From contig JAANSK020265494.1 in assembly GCA_011763485.2 (NCBI GenBank), positions 1 to 21,766 of the forward strand: a stretch of DNA of 21,766 nucleotides, written 5' to 3'. Positions 1 through 10,184 of this stretch are shown here, piece by piece. The notes below the pieces were generated by a model, which saw only the letters and a program-made list of their open reading frames with translations, searched no databases and was not told the origin of the DNA. How positions within the stretch are numbered: the stretch's first letter is position 1; every line of letters starts with the position of its first letter. A program made the position numbers and the translations under genes. The stretch comes from Isoetes engelmannii. Lineage: Eukaryota; Streptophyta; Lycopodiopsida; Isoetales; Isoetaceae.

Positions 1-398
1 TATCAGGGAAATTATGGCTTATAATTGTGCTAAATCCAACGGCCACGATCTGAGATCACCAAGGACCTGCCGGTTAAAGAAGGGCTCAGTCAGAGGAAGA
101 GACGTGAAGGACAAGGACACAGGCGGGCCATAGGAGGCACTGGATAAAGTATAGTCCAAATAATGCAAGTTGTGGGTTTTTCTGGTGTTCAATGAATTAA
201 TAAGCCTTATAGCTTGGCAATATGTCCAAGAAAGACCCGCTAATCTTATACCGCCTGCCTGGACTTTATCTTCTTTAAGTGATGGACCAAGCTAGATCTG
301 CAGGACCCTGCCTTGAATCTCTAGAAGGAAATAGGCATTCCTCATTTGACTTTGTCATGTAGACATGGTATTTGAGACAAGTAGGTTAACTGCAGATC
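1..398. other. Upstream region of the kinase gene
   Basis: No coding potential was recognised here. It should hold the promoter and 5' UTR of the kinase gene that starts at 399. An ATG at 365 lies 34 nt before the chosen start and in another frame. If it is transcribed, it opens an overlapping upstream reading frame that ends at 580 even after removal of the first intron, and could lower translation. No convincing TATA box was identified. Confidence 0.4.
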
Positions 399-1804
399 AT
401 GGCTTTTTCAAAAAACTTCTGCATCTGCTTCAATGGATCTCCAGAAGAGTAAGTTTTTTTTGCATGTGCTTCTTTCCCTTAGCTTACCAAGAAGCCATCT
501 TGCAGGAATCTTACAGAAATGAGTGTAACTGGCGAAAATTGGAGGACATTTTCTTTGAAAGAGTTAGAAATTGCCACTGACCACTTTAATGAGAACCAGA
601 AGCTTGGAGAAGGTGGTTTTGGAAGTGTATATTGGGGCACACTTGCAGATAAAAGTCAGGTATGATAACTTTGACACAGTCATGTCATTTTTCAAACAGA
701 ATTAAATCCTTGCCAAAACTTTGATGGTTACGTTGAGTAACAGGTTGCTGTGAAAAGGTTAAAAATATTCAATATATCGAATGAGAAATCATTTACAGTT
801 GAAGTTGAGGCTCTTGGTCGTGTTCGTCACAAGAACTTACTTAGGTTGCGCGGCTACTGCGCAGATGGACAAGAACGTCTTATTGTTTATAGCTACATGC
901 CAAATTTAAGTTTGCTACAACATCTGCATGGAAAAGAAGCTGCAGATGGTGCACTTAACTGGGACCGAAGAATGCGCATTGCGATTGGCACTGCAGAGGG
1001 AATCAAGTAAGTACGTTTCAAGAGTAAATGACCATATGTTATTGGAAAAAATGCCATGCAAACATATGAAGTTCATTTAGATATTTCTCTGTATTTATGT
1101 CACAAAATAGAATTATTTAGCTAGACTTGTACATCCTTACAGTTGTTCCTGATAATGTGAAAGAGATCTTTATGTCACATAAAATATTAATTGCCTATTT
1201 CAAACACTTAAACAGGTATCTGCATGAACATGTGAACCCGCATATCATTCACAGGGATGTCAAAGCCAGCAATATACTACTGGATTCCCATTTTGAAGCA
1301 CAAGTAGCAGACTTTGGTTTTGCAAAGTTTATCCCTGAGGGAGTCTCTCATTTAACAACGCGCGTGAAAGGAACATTGGGATATCTTGCTCCAGAGTATG
1401 CATTATTGGGCAAAGTTACAAAAAGTTGTGACGTGTATAGTTTTGGTATATTGTTGCTTGAACTTGTAAGTGGAAAAAGACCAATTGAAAAACTAGCAGA
1501 TGGTAGAAAACGTACTATTGTTGAATGGGCAGCACCCCTGATCTTTCAATGTAAATTTCCTGAATTGGTTGATCCAAAACTGCAAGGTGGTTTCAATTTA
1601 GATCAGCTGTTAAGGGTTGTTGAGGCTGCAGCATTATGTGCACAGAGCAGGGCTGATAATAGACCAACCATGGGTGAGATAGTTCAATTATTAAAGGGCA
1701 GAAATAGTGATTTCTCATCATTTAGGAGCTGTAAGAGCTTTCCTATAGAAGCTGTAAAATATCAGCAGGAAATGCTTGCTGCTGATGAAGAAGAAGTGCA
1801 TTGA
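399..1804 (+). CDS. PTI1-like receptor-type cytoplasmic protein kinase, intact, 4 exons
   Basis: Exons 399-448, 506-659, 744-1006 and 1216-1804 join in frame into 351 residues. All introns are GT-AG (57, 84, 209 nt). The protein is a Ser/Thr protein kinase without signal peptide or membrane segment, so a cytoplasmic RLCK. From memory it most resembles Arabidopsis At3g15890 (PTI1-like) in length and in the segment around SVYWG. Visible motifs are the glycine loop GEGGFGSV in exon 2, ATP-binding Lys72 (VAVK), the helix-C Glu88, catalytic Asp170 in [11 protein letters not shown] at 188-190 and APE at 214-216. It is therefore an active-looking RD kinase. Cys8 and Cys10 near the N terminus could be acylated for membrane attachment (inference). 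ATG 399 was chosen because splicing exon 1 to 506 joins it in frame to the conserved FSLKELE segment. A second in-frame ATG at 519 in exon 2 is an alternative. The acidic tail is copied downstream. Confidence 0.94.
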
Positions 1805-1948
1805 CAGAAAATTCAGGTCAATGGCTAACTTTTGTATACTAAGTTTTTCAAATATAACAGGAAATGCTTGCTGGTGATGAAGAAGAAGCGCATTGACAGA
1901 AAATTCAGGTCAATGGCTAACTTTTGTGTACTAATTTTTCAAATATAA
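1766..1948 (+). repeat. 92-bp tandem duplication of the kinase gene's 3' end
   Basis: Copy 1 is 1766-1857 and copy 2 is 1858-1948. They differ by about three substitutions and one missing base, roughly 95% identical. The unit contains the last 12 codons of the kinase gene, its stop codon and the start of the 3' UTR. Copy 2 therefore repeats a near-identical acidic tail and stop within the 3' UTR, preceded by an AACAG that resembles a splice acceptor. Confidence 0.95.
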
Positions 1949-2224
1949 CTGTATCAAATTGCTACTTTTATCAAAGGTTCTTTGAGCGCTACATTTCAAC
2001 ATCAGACTTGTAATTCTGTGCATAGAACCCAAAGGATCTGATAAGAAGGTAGAACAATAGTTCACTTAAGTGCATTGTCAGGTAGGCACACAACAAACGT
2101 ACCTCTAAATAATGAAAGGCCCATTTAGCTGTGGCTGGAGCCCTGTATCTGTATGTATGTAGTGACCAACTTTAAACATGGGTCCACCAAAATAAATGCC
2201 TACCGGAGGCTATGCTTAAGCACA

Positions 2225-2420
2225 TTTACTTGTTCCTATAGACGGTTGTTGATTGATGTCATATAGTTCTTGGGTTCGAGTTCTCAAGAGGGCATGCATA
2301 TAAAGAATCAGTTTCTAGTTTTCACGAGTGTGAATCAAATTCTAGTTCTCACGAGAGTGTGAAATATAAAGAACATGTAATGTGTGTGTCTGGTAGACCA
2401 ACCGGGGCCTCTGCTGGACG
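2225..2420 (+). mobile_element. Possible tRNA-derived SINE fragment
   Basis: GGTTCGAGTTC at 2273-2283 matches the RNA polymerase III B box (GGTTCGANTCC) at all but one position. It is followed by two related stretches at about 2317 and 2341, each with the core CACGAG-GTGTGAA. The A box is not clear and no target-site duplication or tail was found, so this is tentative. Confidence 0.3.
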
Positions 2421-3173
2421 TTAAAAATATATTCCATTCTATATTTATTTATGTCTAGTAATTCATATTATGCATAAGGTTTGCCTTTCTCCATGTCCAT
2501 AGTGTTTGCATCTATCATATTTGATGGACATATATAACGAAGGTGCTTATGCATTATGGGTTGCCCTTGGAAATAAACAATAAAGGCAAGAGTTAGGTAA
2601 CAAAATACAAGGAAAAGAATGGAACTATTCTTCCATTCATAACGACATGCATATGGCTATTCAAATAGCATGCTTTGAATGAAAGATTGTGTTGCCTCAA
2701 GTATGAATTCTTATAGAAAATAAAAATTGATAGACCAAAGATAAAGAAGAAGACGTGATAGGCATGTTGATTAAGGATAGAGAACAGAAGAGAATATTCA
2801 ATCTAGCTAAGCTAAAACAGGGGACAGAGTATCAGACACTAAAGAAACAAGATCAAACAAGGTGTCCAGGCACTATGGATTGCCCCAGTAGCATGTATTA
2901 GTTGGACGTGACATTTCCAAGAGTGTATCTTGTGTCGTATATCATGATAAAGAATAATAAGCTTGGCTGCCATGAACATTTCAAATATAACTATGGTCTC
3001 CTTTCAAACAAATAGCCTACTAGCTTGAAGTTCATGTACATGGAATTGTTATAGCTCGCATCTGAACAAAGACATGTACTGGATATGCAAAGCACTAAAT
3101 ATATATCCATAAAATAAAAAATAACCAGTACACAAGGCCGAGGTGCAGGTTTAAAACCCAGCATGGAATATGC

Positions 3174-3255
3174 GATTAAAAGTTGCAGAGTAGATGTTGC
3201 AGGGTAGCTCATACTTCGATTAAAAGTTGCGGAGTAGATGTTCTCATACTTATGG
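3174..3255. repeat. Short tandem duplication, period 44 bp
   Basis: GATTAAAAGTTGC begins at 3174 and again at 3218. Both copies continue with AGAGTAGATGTT or GGAGTAGATGTT and end in CTCATACTT. Copy 2 lacks about ten internal bases. No function is apparent. Confidence 0.8.
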
Positions 3256-5094
3256 TGTGGTGGTGTTGTTACCGTCTCAAATATTTTTAATGTTAAATAT
3301 TTCTAGTGTTAAGAGAATATGCCAATGTGCTCATAGGTAGCAAGCATGTCCATCAAAAGTTTAAAATCTCTTTCTAGATGGTAATTAATGACAAATCTAC
3401 TTCATCATTTGCTTCAAGTTGCAAATCTTCAAAATACGATAGCCTTCAGGATAATTGTAAATAATAGAAAGTCAAACGTGTGCCTAAGAACTATTGCATT
3501 TCTTTTCTTTTTTAAATGTCTCCTCACATAGCTATTAAGTCCAACAAATATCGTCTATATTTTGTCAGAGATGCATTATCTTGAACATCACTAGAAGTTC
3601 TTGTTGTACCTGTCTCACATGGAAGAAGTTATGGGAGTAAAATTGGATCAGAGCTAGCGAGCTAGCATCACTAGGGTGGACTTGTTCATCTCTTGTCCAA
3701 GGACTAAATTCTTCTGCCAGAATTATGTTCCCATTTGTCAATTGTAGGGGTATGCATAAACACTATTCAATGGATGATTCAACAAGATGATGTTTCGTGG
3801 AATGCTATTATAAAAATCTACCGGCAATTATCTTGTCTTGTGCATAAACTGAGGGAAATTACACCAAGTTTTGTTGGTAACCCTTTTTGGCATGTGCCCG
3901 TACACGAAGTCACCTCTACTATTTTGTTTCAAACCATTTGGATTATGGTATTGCACATAGATTTCATCATCACGGTTACTTCGCCAAATCTTGGTTAACT
4001 TTCCTGGACAAATAGATGCAAACAATCAATTGACATTCTATTAACGTGTATCTATATATGCCCCCATTTTTTCTCTCCATATCCAAGTAGTTTGGTAGAT
4101 ACTCCATATTAGCTCAAGAACAAACAAATAGCTAGAAGGCACGTAATAACAAGAATTATTTTATTCTTCGCAATCCATAAACTTTATCTACAACATCATC
4201 ACCAACATTGTGATAGAATGTCAACAGCTCAGTCCATTCTTCACTATAAAGGAGTTTCATGGCAATCTATGATTCTTCAAAGGTCATTCATCCAGCTCCA
4301 GATCCATATGGCTTGACCATTGGATAGTATCTTAGCATTTCTATGGCTTTTGAATCTTCCACTTTAAAAAAGGTATACGATAAAATCAATTTATTAACTC
4401 CATCTAGTTTGCATAGAAGCAAACTCAAGTTTAATATAAAGGAACATCTGCATGAAACCAAGATCCATGGTTCTAAGTCTGTGTTGCCACTATGTTGCAA
4501 ATGTTCTCACAGGCATATCAATCTTCTCGCTAAATAAAGCCATTGTGCTTCAAAACAGAAACATTGTATCGTATTGAAATAAAGCCCCGCCTACACCATA
4601 TTCTTGAGGAAGTGCCACTTAGAAGTGCAACGACCAGATGAAACAAAGAAAAGCATTATTTATGGTCACCTTCATTGGTTGGTGATGTGCTCAGAACTTA
4701 GATTGTGAGTAGTACACAATTTTAGTGCACTTTGTCTAGGTTTTACCTCCACTTATACAACATAAAAAAAAACCAATAACAACATTATGCATTAATGACA
4801 CCATTGGACCTTCTATTAAATAAACTAGTTGGCTTTTGTGATCTCAAGAAGGAAATTCTACTACTCAAACGATCCATTATGAGAGGTTTATAACCAGCTT
4901 TAATGCAAAACATGATTCCATCTTAGAATGGTGACATTACCTCAGGCATCCTGGGCAAAACGACTTTTTGATTGCAGGTGAAAAAAAAAATGGTGTTGAA
5001 AATCTTAGGCCCATGTTTAATGGAAAAAGACAAAAATATTTTTCACCACCAAAAAAATCACATGGAGCTACTTTTATTTAGTCCAAATTAATGC

Positions 5095-5690
5095 TTGTGT
5101 GCAGTTGCACGCAATTAAACTGTGATGCTTCTCGGTCCTAGACGATGCTCCCATCGTATAGGTATAGGAAATTCCCTTTCCCGACAACACTATCACCAGG
5201 AAAGGCCCTTCGTCTAGCTCGGACCACTTGTGATGGCCCAAGTGTCCGAATGAAAGACACAGAGGGATCATTGGCACCATTCCTCCACTGGGATATCTAC
5301 ATGGTGGAAGCATACATACATACATGTTTGCACAAGCCACACTATATACAATTAATATGCCACCTCGAAGGGTGGCCCATCCATCATCAGTACGAACATC
5401 AACATACATCGAATAACCTACACAATGCATTATAAATGAAGGTCCTACCCCATGGTTCAGACTCAAGGGGGTCGACTGATGGTCAGGGTCTCCAGATAAC
5501 AACAGACGGAATCATGACAATGGCGTTGGCTAGCATAGAACATTGGCTAGGATAGTCCATTCCATCCGCCCCTCCTCTATACAAGGCGTATAATAGATGG
5601 GAATGTCACATTCTCCCCACCTTAAAATGATGATGTCCTCATCATCAAGACTTCTCCACGGATTCACGGTTGCACCGCGTTAATACATGA
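5095..5690 (-). mobile_element. Fossil Ty3/gypsy LTR retrotransposon, 3' end and LTR (tentative)
   Basis: Read on the minus strand, a purine-rich tract with core AAGGTGGGGAGAATG ends next to TGTGACATT at about 5610. This is the arrangement of the polypurine tract and LTR start at the 3' end of many plant Ty3/gypsy elements. A short stretch before it (to about 5690) would be the internal 3' end, and the LTR would run from 5610 toward about 5095. The outer end, target-site duplication and pol domains were not found. It is a broken, partial old copy. Confidence 0.35.
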
Positions 5691-6124
5691 CATGTTACAA
5701 TAAAAAGTCTCTCCTTCCTAGAGAAGGAAACAAAGAAGCGAAGGTTACGCTATAGCTCATTTAAATTATTTTTATTATATATTATTAAAGATAATCGATG
5801 GATGTTATTCGAATTGCTGGCCAGTAACCTTCAAGGTCCAACACAAAAGAAGATAATTCTTTTCTAAGTCCTTCAATGATGACTACTGTTAGTGTCATGA
5901 TGTCCTCGAGTGATTGTGTGGTCCTCCTTTACAATTCTTGGGTTTTTTCATGATACTCATCATCTTTTCTGCAATCCTGGGCTAATCCTCAAAATTGTGG
6001 TTGTTTTCCTCATAGTCTTCATCTTGCTATTGCTGACTTGATGAAGTCCTCCTCAGAAGGTACACCCTGGTGTTGAGCTCTTCACTTAATGGTCGATTGG
6101 CTCGCATGTTCAAGGAACAAGGTT
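5691..6124. other. Unassigned AT-rich spacer
   Basis: No reading frame, RNA gene or repeat boundary that I can support. It may be further degraded internal sequence of the retroelement fossil on its left, but nothing recognisable remains. Confidence 0.3.
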
Positions 6125-7006
6125 ACATATTAAACTGTAGTGTTTTTTTTTTTTTTTCCTGAAGAACTTTTCTCATTGTATTAAAAGAATAGCAATGATA
6201 CAAGGTGACTGAGGAGCAAGAAGAGCTTCCCCGAAGAGGTAGCGATACCACACCACTCCATCATCCTCTCAGCTACAACTGAACAAAGCATCCATCGACG
6301 TCCACAATCCCCAAGAACTCTCGCCAAAGGGCGAACTTCCGCCCCGCCAAACCCGGAAACACCTGGAAACTCTGAAACAACTTGTACCTCAGACGGGGGA
6401 TCAAAGAGGCCGAAGGCTGCCGGACCCCCTGAAAAATCCACAGCCGTCGTCGTTTCCAGATTAGCCATACTAACCAAGCCACACATAAGTGCAAAGCTTG
6501 CTTCCTCGGAAGAGGCCAAGCACCTCGATACAAATGCAGGTGCAACTGCTGGCTGGTCAGCCGAACCTGGAGCCGAGCCCGAACCCAATCCCAAGCCGCC
6601 TGTAGGTGAGGGCAAAGGACCAGACAATGCTCCACCGTCTCTGGATGAAGACCACAACAAGGGCACAGAGGACTCACCCCTGGCCTAAACCTGCTCACCC
6701 GGGTATTTACCCGGATACAACGGTGCACCACCTGCCATAGGAGCACCCTGACCTTCGGGGGGGAAGGGTACTCCAGGTTCAAACCCAAACAGAGCGCCAG
6801 AGGGAGCCCGGAAGCTGCAGAGACCACTTGCCAGACCGAGGCAAAGTGTCATGGATGACTAACGTACGGTAGGCAGACCGCACAAAGCACGCAACATCAA
6901 CATCAACATCAGGATGAACCTTCCAAAGCCACACCACCGCATCACTTTGAAGCAGTATAGGTATGTGCAGCGGAATGCAACGGGCCACATATTAAACGGT
7001 AGTGTT
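6125..7006 (-). mobile_element. LINE (L1-type), 5'-truncated copy with target-site duplication
   Basis: The body (about 6145-6986) is bounded by a 20-bp direct repeat, 6125-6144 and 6987-7006, with one mismatch. On the minus strand it ends in a 15-base poly(A) (T-run 6143-6157). The minus-strand frame 6273-6827 is the C terminus of LINE ORF2. It has PPKVRVLLW followed by the zf-RVT zinc-binding pattern CPCC-X7-H-X4-C and then WLIWKRRR. A preceding frame, 6779-6988, carries the upstream FVRSAYRTL and SLWRSVW block, so the ORF is frameshifted near 6775-6800. The reverse transcriptase and endonuclease regions are missing by 5' truncation. The well-kept target duplication suggests fairly recent insertion. 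Confidence 0.92.
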
Positions 7007-7040
7007 GCAGCACTTCCATTGAAATATTCCCTTCTAAAAA

Positions 7041-7268
7041 CATATCAACCATTTAAAAATGGCCCTTCTAGGGGTTAAGCCCAGAAAACCATATTTTTTA
7101 CAATTAATAAGTGCTATTTTAGCTAAATTTTATTTTTTTACCATTGGATCAACATATAAACCACTTGCAATGGCACTTTTTGGGGTTAAGTCAAAAGCAT
7201 CGTGGTGATTATAATTCAATATATGCTATTTTAGTCGTATGTTTTTTTTTTTTGGCCACCGGGTCATT
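7041..7268. repeat. Diverged tandem duplication, period about 112 bp
   Basis: Two copies begin CATATCAACC (7041) and CATATAAACC (7153). They share GGGGTTAAG about 30 bases in, then TGCTATTTTAG, a T-run and a closing segment like CCATTGGATCAA or CCACCGGGTCAT. Identity is perhaps 70%. The right end abuts LINE-derived coding sequence. Confidence 0.65.
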
Positions 7269-8378
7269 GTGGTCACACGGGAAACATAGTGGAAATCGTC
7301 TCTGCACAGACCCCAATGCAGATAAATGTCCTCTTGGATGTGGACAAAAAGAGACACCTACACATCTCTTCCTCTGTCCATGGCTATTTCCTCTTTGGGA
7401 TTGGGCCAAGAACTTTTTGGGCTTTCCCTTCCAATGAGACAGACTTATTGGCCTTTTTACAACATGACAGTCCTTTTGTGGGCACAATCAGGTGTCTTGT
7501 CTTATGGGCAATTTGGAAACACAGGAATAATGTAGCAATTGCTAATCTCCCAGCAGACAGAAATAGTATTAAAGCTAGTATCCAGTTGGAGATTGCTGAA
7601 GCTGCAATGGCACATAGGAGACTGAAAGGATCCTATTATGATACTAATTGGGATAAGCTAGGATCATTTCAGGGTTTCTTTAGCTTCTTCTGTGCTTATC
7701 TTAACAATTTAAATGTCTCTATGGACAGATTATCTAGTGAAGAAACATCTGGCGGGAGGACATGCTCATGAGGTGCCTCTAGATACTGCTCCACTTAATG
7801 AGCAGGAAGCTATTGAGGCTCTGTATTGGGTACGAACTGAAGATATCAGTGTGAAAACCATGGAGAAGTTACTGGATGACAGGGATATTTGGAAGTATAT
7901 GGCTGCTTTGAAACCTTACTTTGAGGAGAAGCTTAGGATCCATGTATCTGCCAGGGAGGACTAGATTCTGTATCTGCTGGACTCTACTGCCTATAGGCCT
8001 AACAGATTGGACCAAATGATGTATGAGCATACCTCAGATGCTTTTGCAATCATGTCCTTGGATGGCGTGCTGGATAACTAGCTTATCCATTTCAGTTTGC
8101 TCTCACTCTACTTTGATACTTGGTTATCTCTACTTGGTCATTTTGCTGCTACATCTCTGAACTATATTTTGTATTCCAAGTAGCCAAAGTATAAGGCTTT
8201 ATTTCCTTTAGTCTTTTAAACTCAAAGTGTTTGTTAAAGTAGCTGAAATTCCTTCCTATGGAAGAGAGGGTAGATGATTGTGTCACTACTCGTATGGGAG
8301 ATCACTACTCCCCATTTTGTATTACTATGTACTTTCATGTGATATAATACAAATACTGCCATTAAAAAAAAAAAAAAA
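7262..8378 (+). mobile_element. LINE (L1-type), 5'-truncated, plus strand
   Basis: The first recognisable part is a zf-RVT zinc-binding segment, KCPLGCGQKETPTHLFLCP, followed after a frameshift near 7430 by LVLWAIWKHRNNVAIA, the usual C-terminal tail of plant L1 ORF2. A second shift near 7711 leads into the frame 7713-7964, which ends in an acidic, tryptophan-containing tail (DDRDIWKYMAALKPYF). A non-coding 3' end of about 400 bases follows, closing in ATAATACAAATACTGCC and a 15-base poly(A) at 8364-8378, then a GA repeat. The 5' limit is approximate and no target-site duplication was found. This family differs from the minus-strand LINE next to it. Confidence 0.85.
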
Positions 8379-9117
8379 GGAGAGAGAGAGAGAAAAGTGC
8401 CTCTGATTTATGTCTCGGTAGGAGCAGAAACCATAGGTGGACTAACTTCTCTACTAGTGCCTTCACATGCCTAACTCCAAAAAATTGCATAATGCATTAA
8501 AGCATTCTCGTGTTTTCATTGTAGAAGTAGAAGTCACTATTTTGTGTAGAAGAGGAGACTCCATTGCAGGGGTGGCTTTTTTGTAGCACCAATCAGACCG
8601 TAAAAGGAAGGGAACTATGGTTATAAAGAGATTAAATCCCTCAGGCACATCGAAAAATAAAAATGATAAGCTTCAAATCTTTCAAAAAGTAATTAAAGAA
8701 GGTTCATAAGAGATACCAAACATCTCCTTGTTCAACCTTTACAGCTAAAACTGGGAGATAAGATATTTTCCAGAAGTCAAATGACCCTTTCCAAGCTTAT
8801 TTATACTACTGGTGATAAGGACTACCCTCAATAACCTTAACTAACTCCCCAAAAGGGCGGATCCTTTATGGAAATCATTATCCAATGGGCTCCCACCTTT
8901 CTAGGCTTTATCTCCCCATAGATGGGTATGGGCTAGGTGGAAAAACTTGAATTAGTACTCAAATTTGCCCCCTCGTTGAATCCATATGAATATAATCCAT
9001 ATAATAGTAATTGACAGTTGGAGTCAAGGTAATAAAATACCAATGTGGCGGCAACGGCCAGCGCGGCAAATTTTTGTAAATATATATATAATACAAAGCT
9101 TTCAATTAAAAAGGGAA
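8379..9117. other. Unassigned spacer with GA microsatellite at its left end
   Basis: A short (GA)n tract follows the LINE poly(A) at about 8380-8394. The rest has no supported gene. It ends near a guanine-rich run at 9118-9135 (12 Gs, A, 5 Gs) that could form a quadruplex. Confidence 0.4.
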
Positions 9118-9167
9118 GGGGGGGGGGGGAGGGGGTAGCCTCCATGGGAAGCATTAGCCACACAAGT

Positions 9168-9440
9168 TTCTATGCAGAGAATTCACATAAGTTGCTTGTG
9201 TATGACTACATTCCAAACGGATCTTTAAACAAATGGCTATTTTATGAGAACCATCATGGTGTTTTAGATAGGCCTTTCTTTTTATTGGTCTTCGTGATCA
9301 TGTTAATCAATATAAAGCTAAGAAAGACCACAAACCAACTGGAAGTCATTCTATCCTACATGGAACTCCAGAGATGTTCTCATACAGAAAACTACAAGCA
9401 TGCACTAAGAAACCCTCCTATATATTAGGAAGTGGGAGCG
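9168..9440 (+). pseudogene. Receptor-like kinase relic, pieces out of order
   Basis: Frame 9168-9272 encodes HKLLVYDYIPNGSLNKWLF, which is kinase subdomain V of plant receptor-like kinases. It is followed directly by a hydrophobic stretch and basic residues (LLVFVIMLINIKLRK), then after a frame change by FSYRKLQACTK at 9374-9409. That is the juxtamembrane to kinase-start segment of RLKs and normally precedes subdomain V. No catalytic loop, DFG or APE remains. The order (subdomain V, membrane-like segment, juxtamembrane) implies at least two source copies or a rearrangement. I judge it a non-functional relic of a lectin- or SRK-type RLK, unrelated to the intact PTI1-like gene. Confidence 0.7.
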
Positions 9441-10003
9441 AAAAGAAGTCAATAAAAAAAATAGTAATGGTCATTTTGTTGTTCGTGTTTTACCTAATAT
9501 GCAGATTGACAAAGCATATAGATTTTCATAGAGCTTTGTTCAGTTTTAGTATAGTATTTGGTTGGAGGAATGCGAAACGATGGAAAGGAGCTTACCCAAT
9601 TAGCTCTTGTGCAGGAATTCGGTAGGCCATCCAAGTGCAGACATCGGAATCCACTTGTTGGTGTAGACAGGAACCTTCTGGAGATATTATGATACGACAG
9701 TACATTGGCTACTGAGAGAACTACAGGTTTTGAATTCAATCTAGCGGGGTCTACGGATAGATAGTAGTTTTAACATAAGAAAGATGTGCACTCCAATTAT
9801 GTTTTCACTGTGAATTTGGCAATGGTGGAGCGAGGAAAGGGGGTTTTTGTTTTTGTTTTGCAAATTTCCGAAGGTCTTAAATTGGAAGGTTGGTATGCGT
9901 GTGTTGTTCTATTTTGGGTTACTTTGTGCATAGGCAAAGGTAGCGGAACAGGTGAGCGGCCAGATCCGGCAGGGTTCAGGGAGTAGAGAATACCATGGCA
10001 TAG
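9441..10003. other. Unassigned spacer
   Basis: Short overlapping open frames on both strands, none with a recognisable motif. The base composition becomes more GC-rich toward 10 kb. Confidence 0.4.
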
Positions 10004-10168
10004 CATGGAGGATCTGACAGGGAGCGGAGCAAGGGCGGCCAAGTTCTGGATGCAAGGGTTTTCACAGGCCAGGAGGGTGTCACTGGGCAGGGCGAAGAGG
10101 ATTCTTTTTGTTGCACAGATGTCTATCTGGCAGGATCGGCTCTTCCTCAGGCACAAGGAGCCTTTCTG
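10004..10168 (+). pseudogene. Protein-like fragment, possibly LINE ORF2 tail
   Basis: An ATG-initiated frame of 54 codons on the plus strand reads in part RVSLGRAKRILFVAQMSIWQ and then DRLFLRHKEPF. The hydrophobic and tryptophan pattern, and the basic residues after it, recall the segment after the zinc-binding domain of plant LINE ORF2. I cannot assign it with certainty, and there is no poly(A) or target-site duplication to delimit it. Confidence 0.3.
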
Positions 10169-10184
10169 AAGATCGTTCTGGAGC

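Larger units (their letters stand above)
1949..5095. other. Long intergenic stretch with no recognised gene
   Basis: The stretch is AT-rich, and open frames are short and unlike any family I know. It holds the 3' end of the kinase transcript (an AATAAA at about 2191 is a possible polyadenylation signal), a SINE-like segment at about 2220-2420 and a small tandem duplication at 3174-3255. I see no further coding, RNA-gene or transposon signal that I can support. Confidence 0.5.

Noticed and set aside
1127-1215. Apparent N-terminal extension of the last kinase exon
   Set aside because: It is open intron sequence; the conserved protein resumes exactly at the acceptor before 1216, completing a split lysine codon.
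3652-3668. Repeated GCTAGC palindromes
   Set aside because: Short, common restriction-type palindromes with no spacing pattern or neighbouring element.
3735-4537. Several 60-90 codon open frames on both strands
   Set aside because: Overlapping frames without motifs, splice context or composition change; consistent with chance in AT-rich DNA.
5074-5502. 142-codon open frame on the minus strand
   Set aside because: It has no recognisable motif and lies in the putative LTR of the retroelement fossil; most likely chance.
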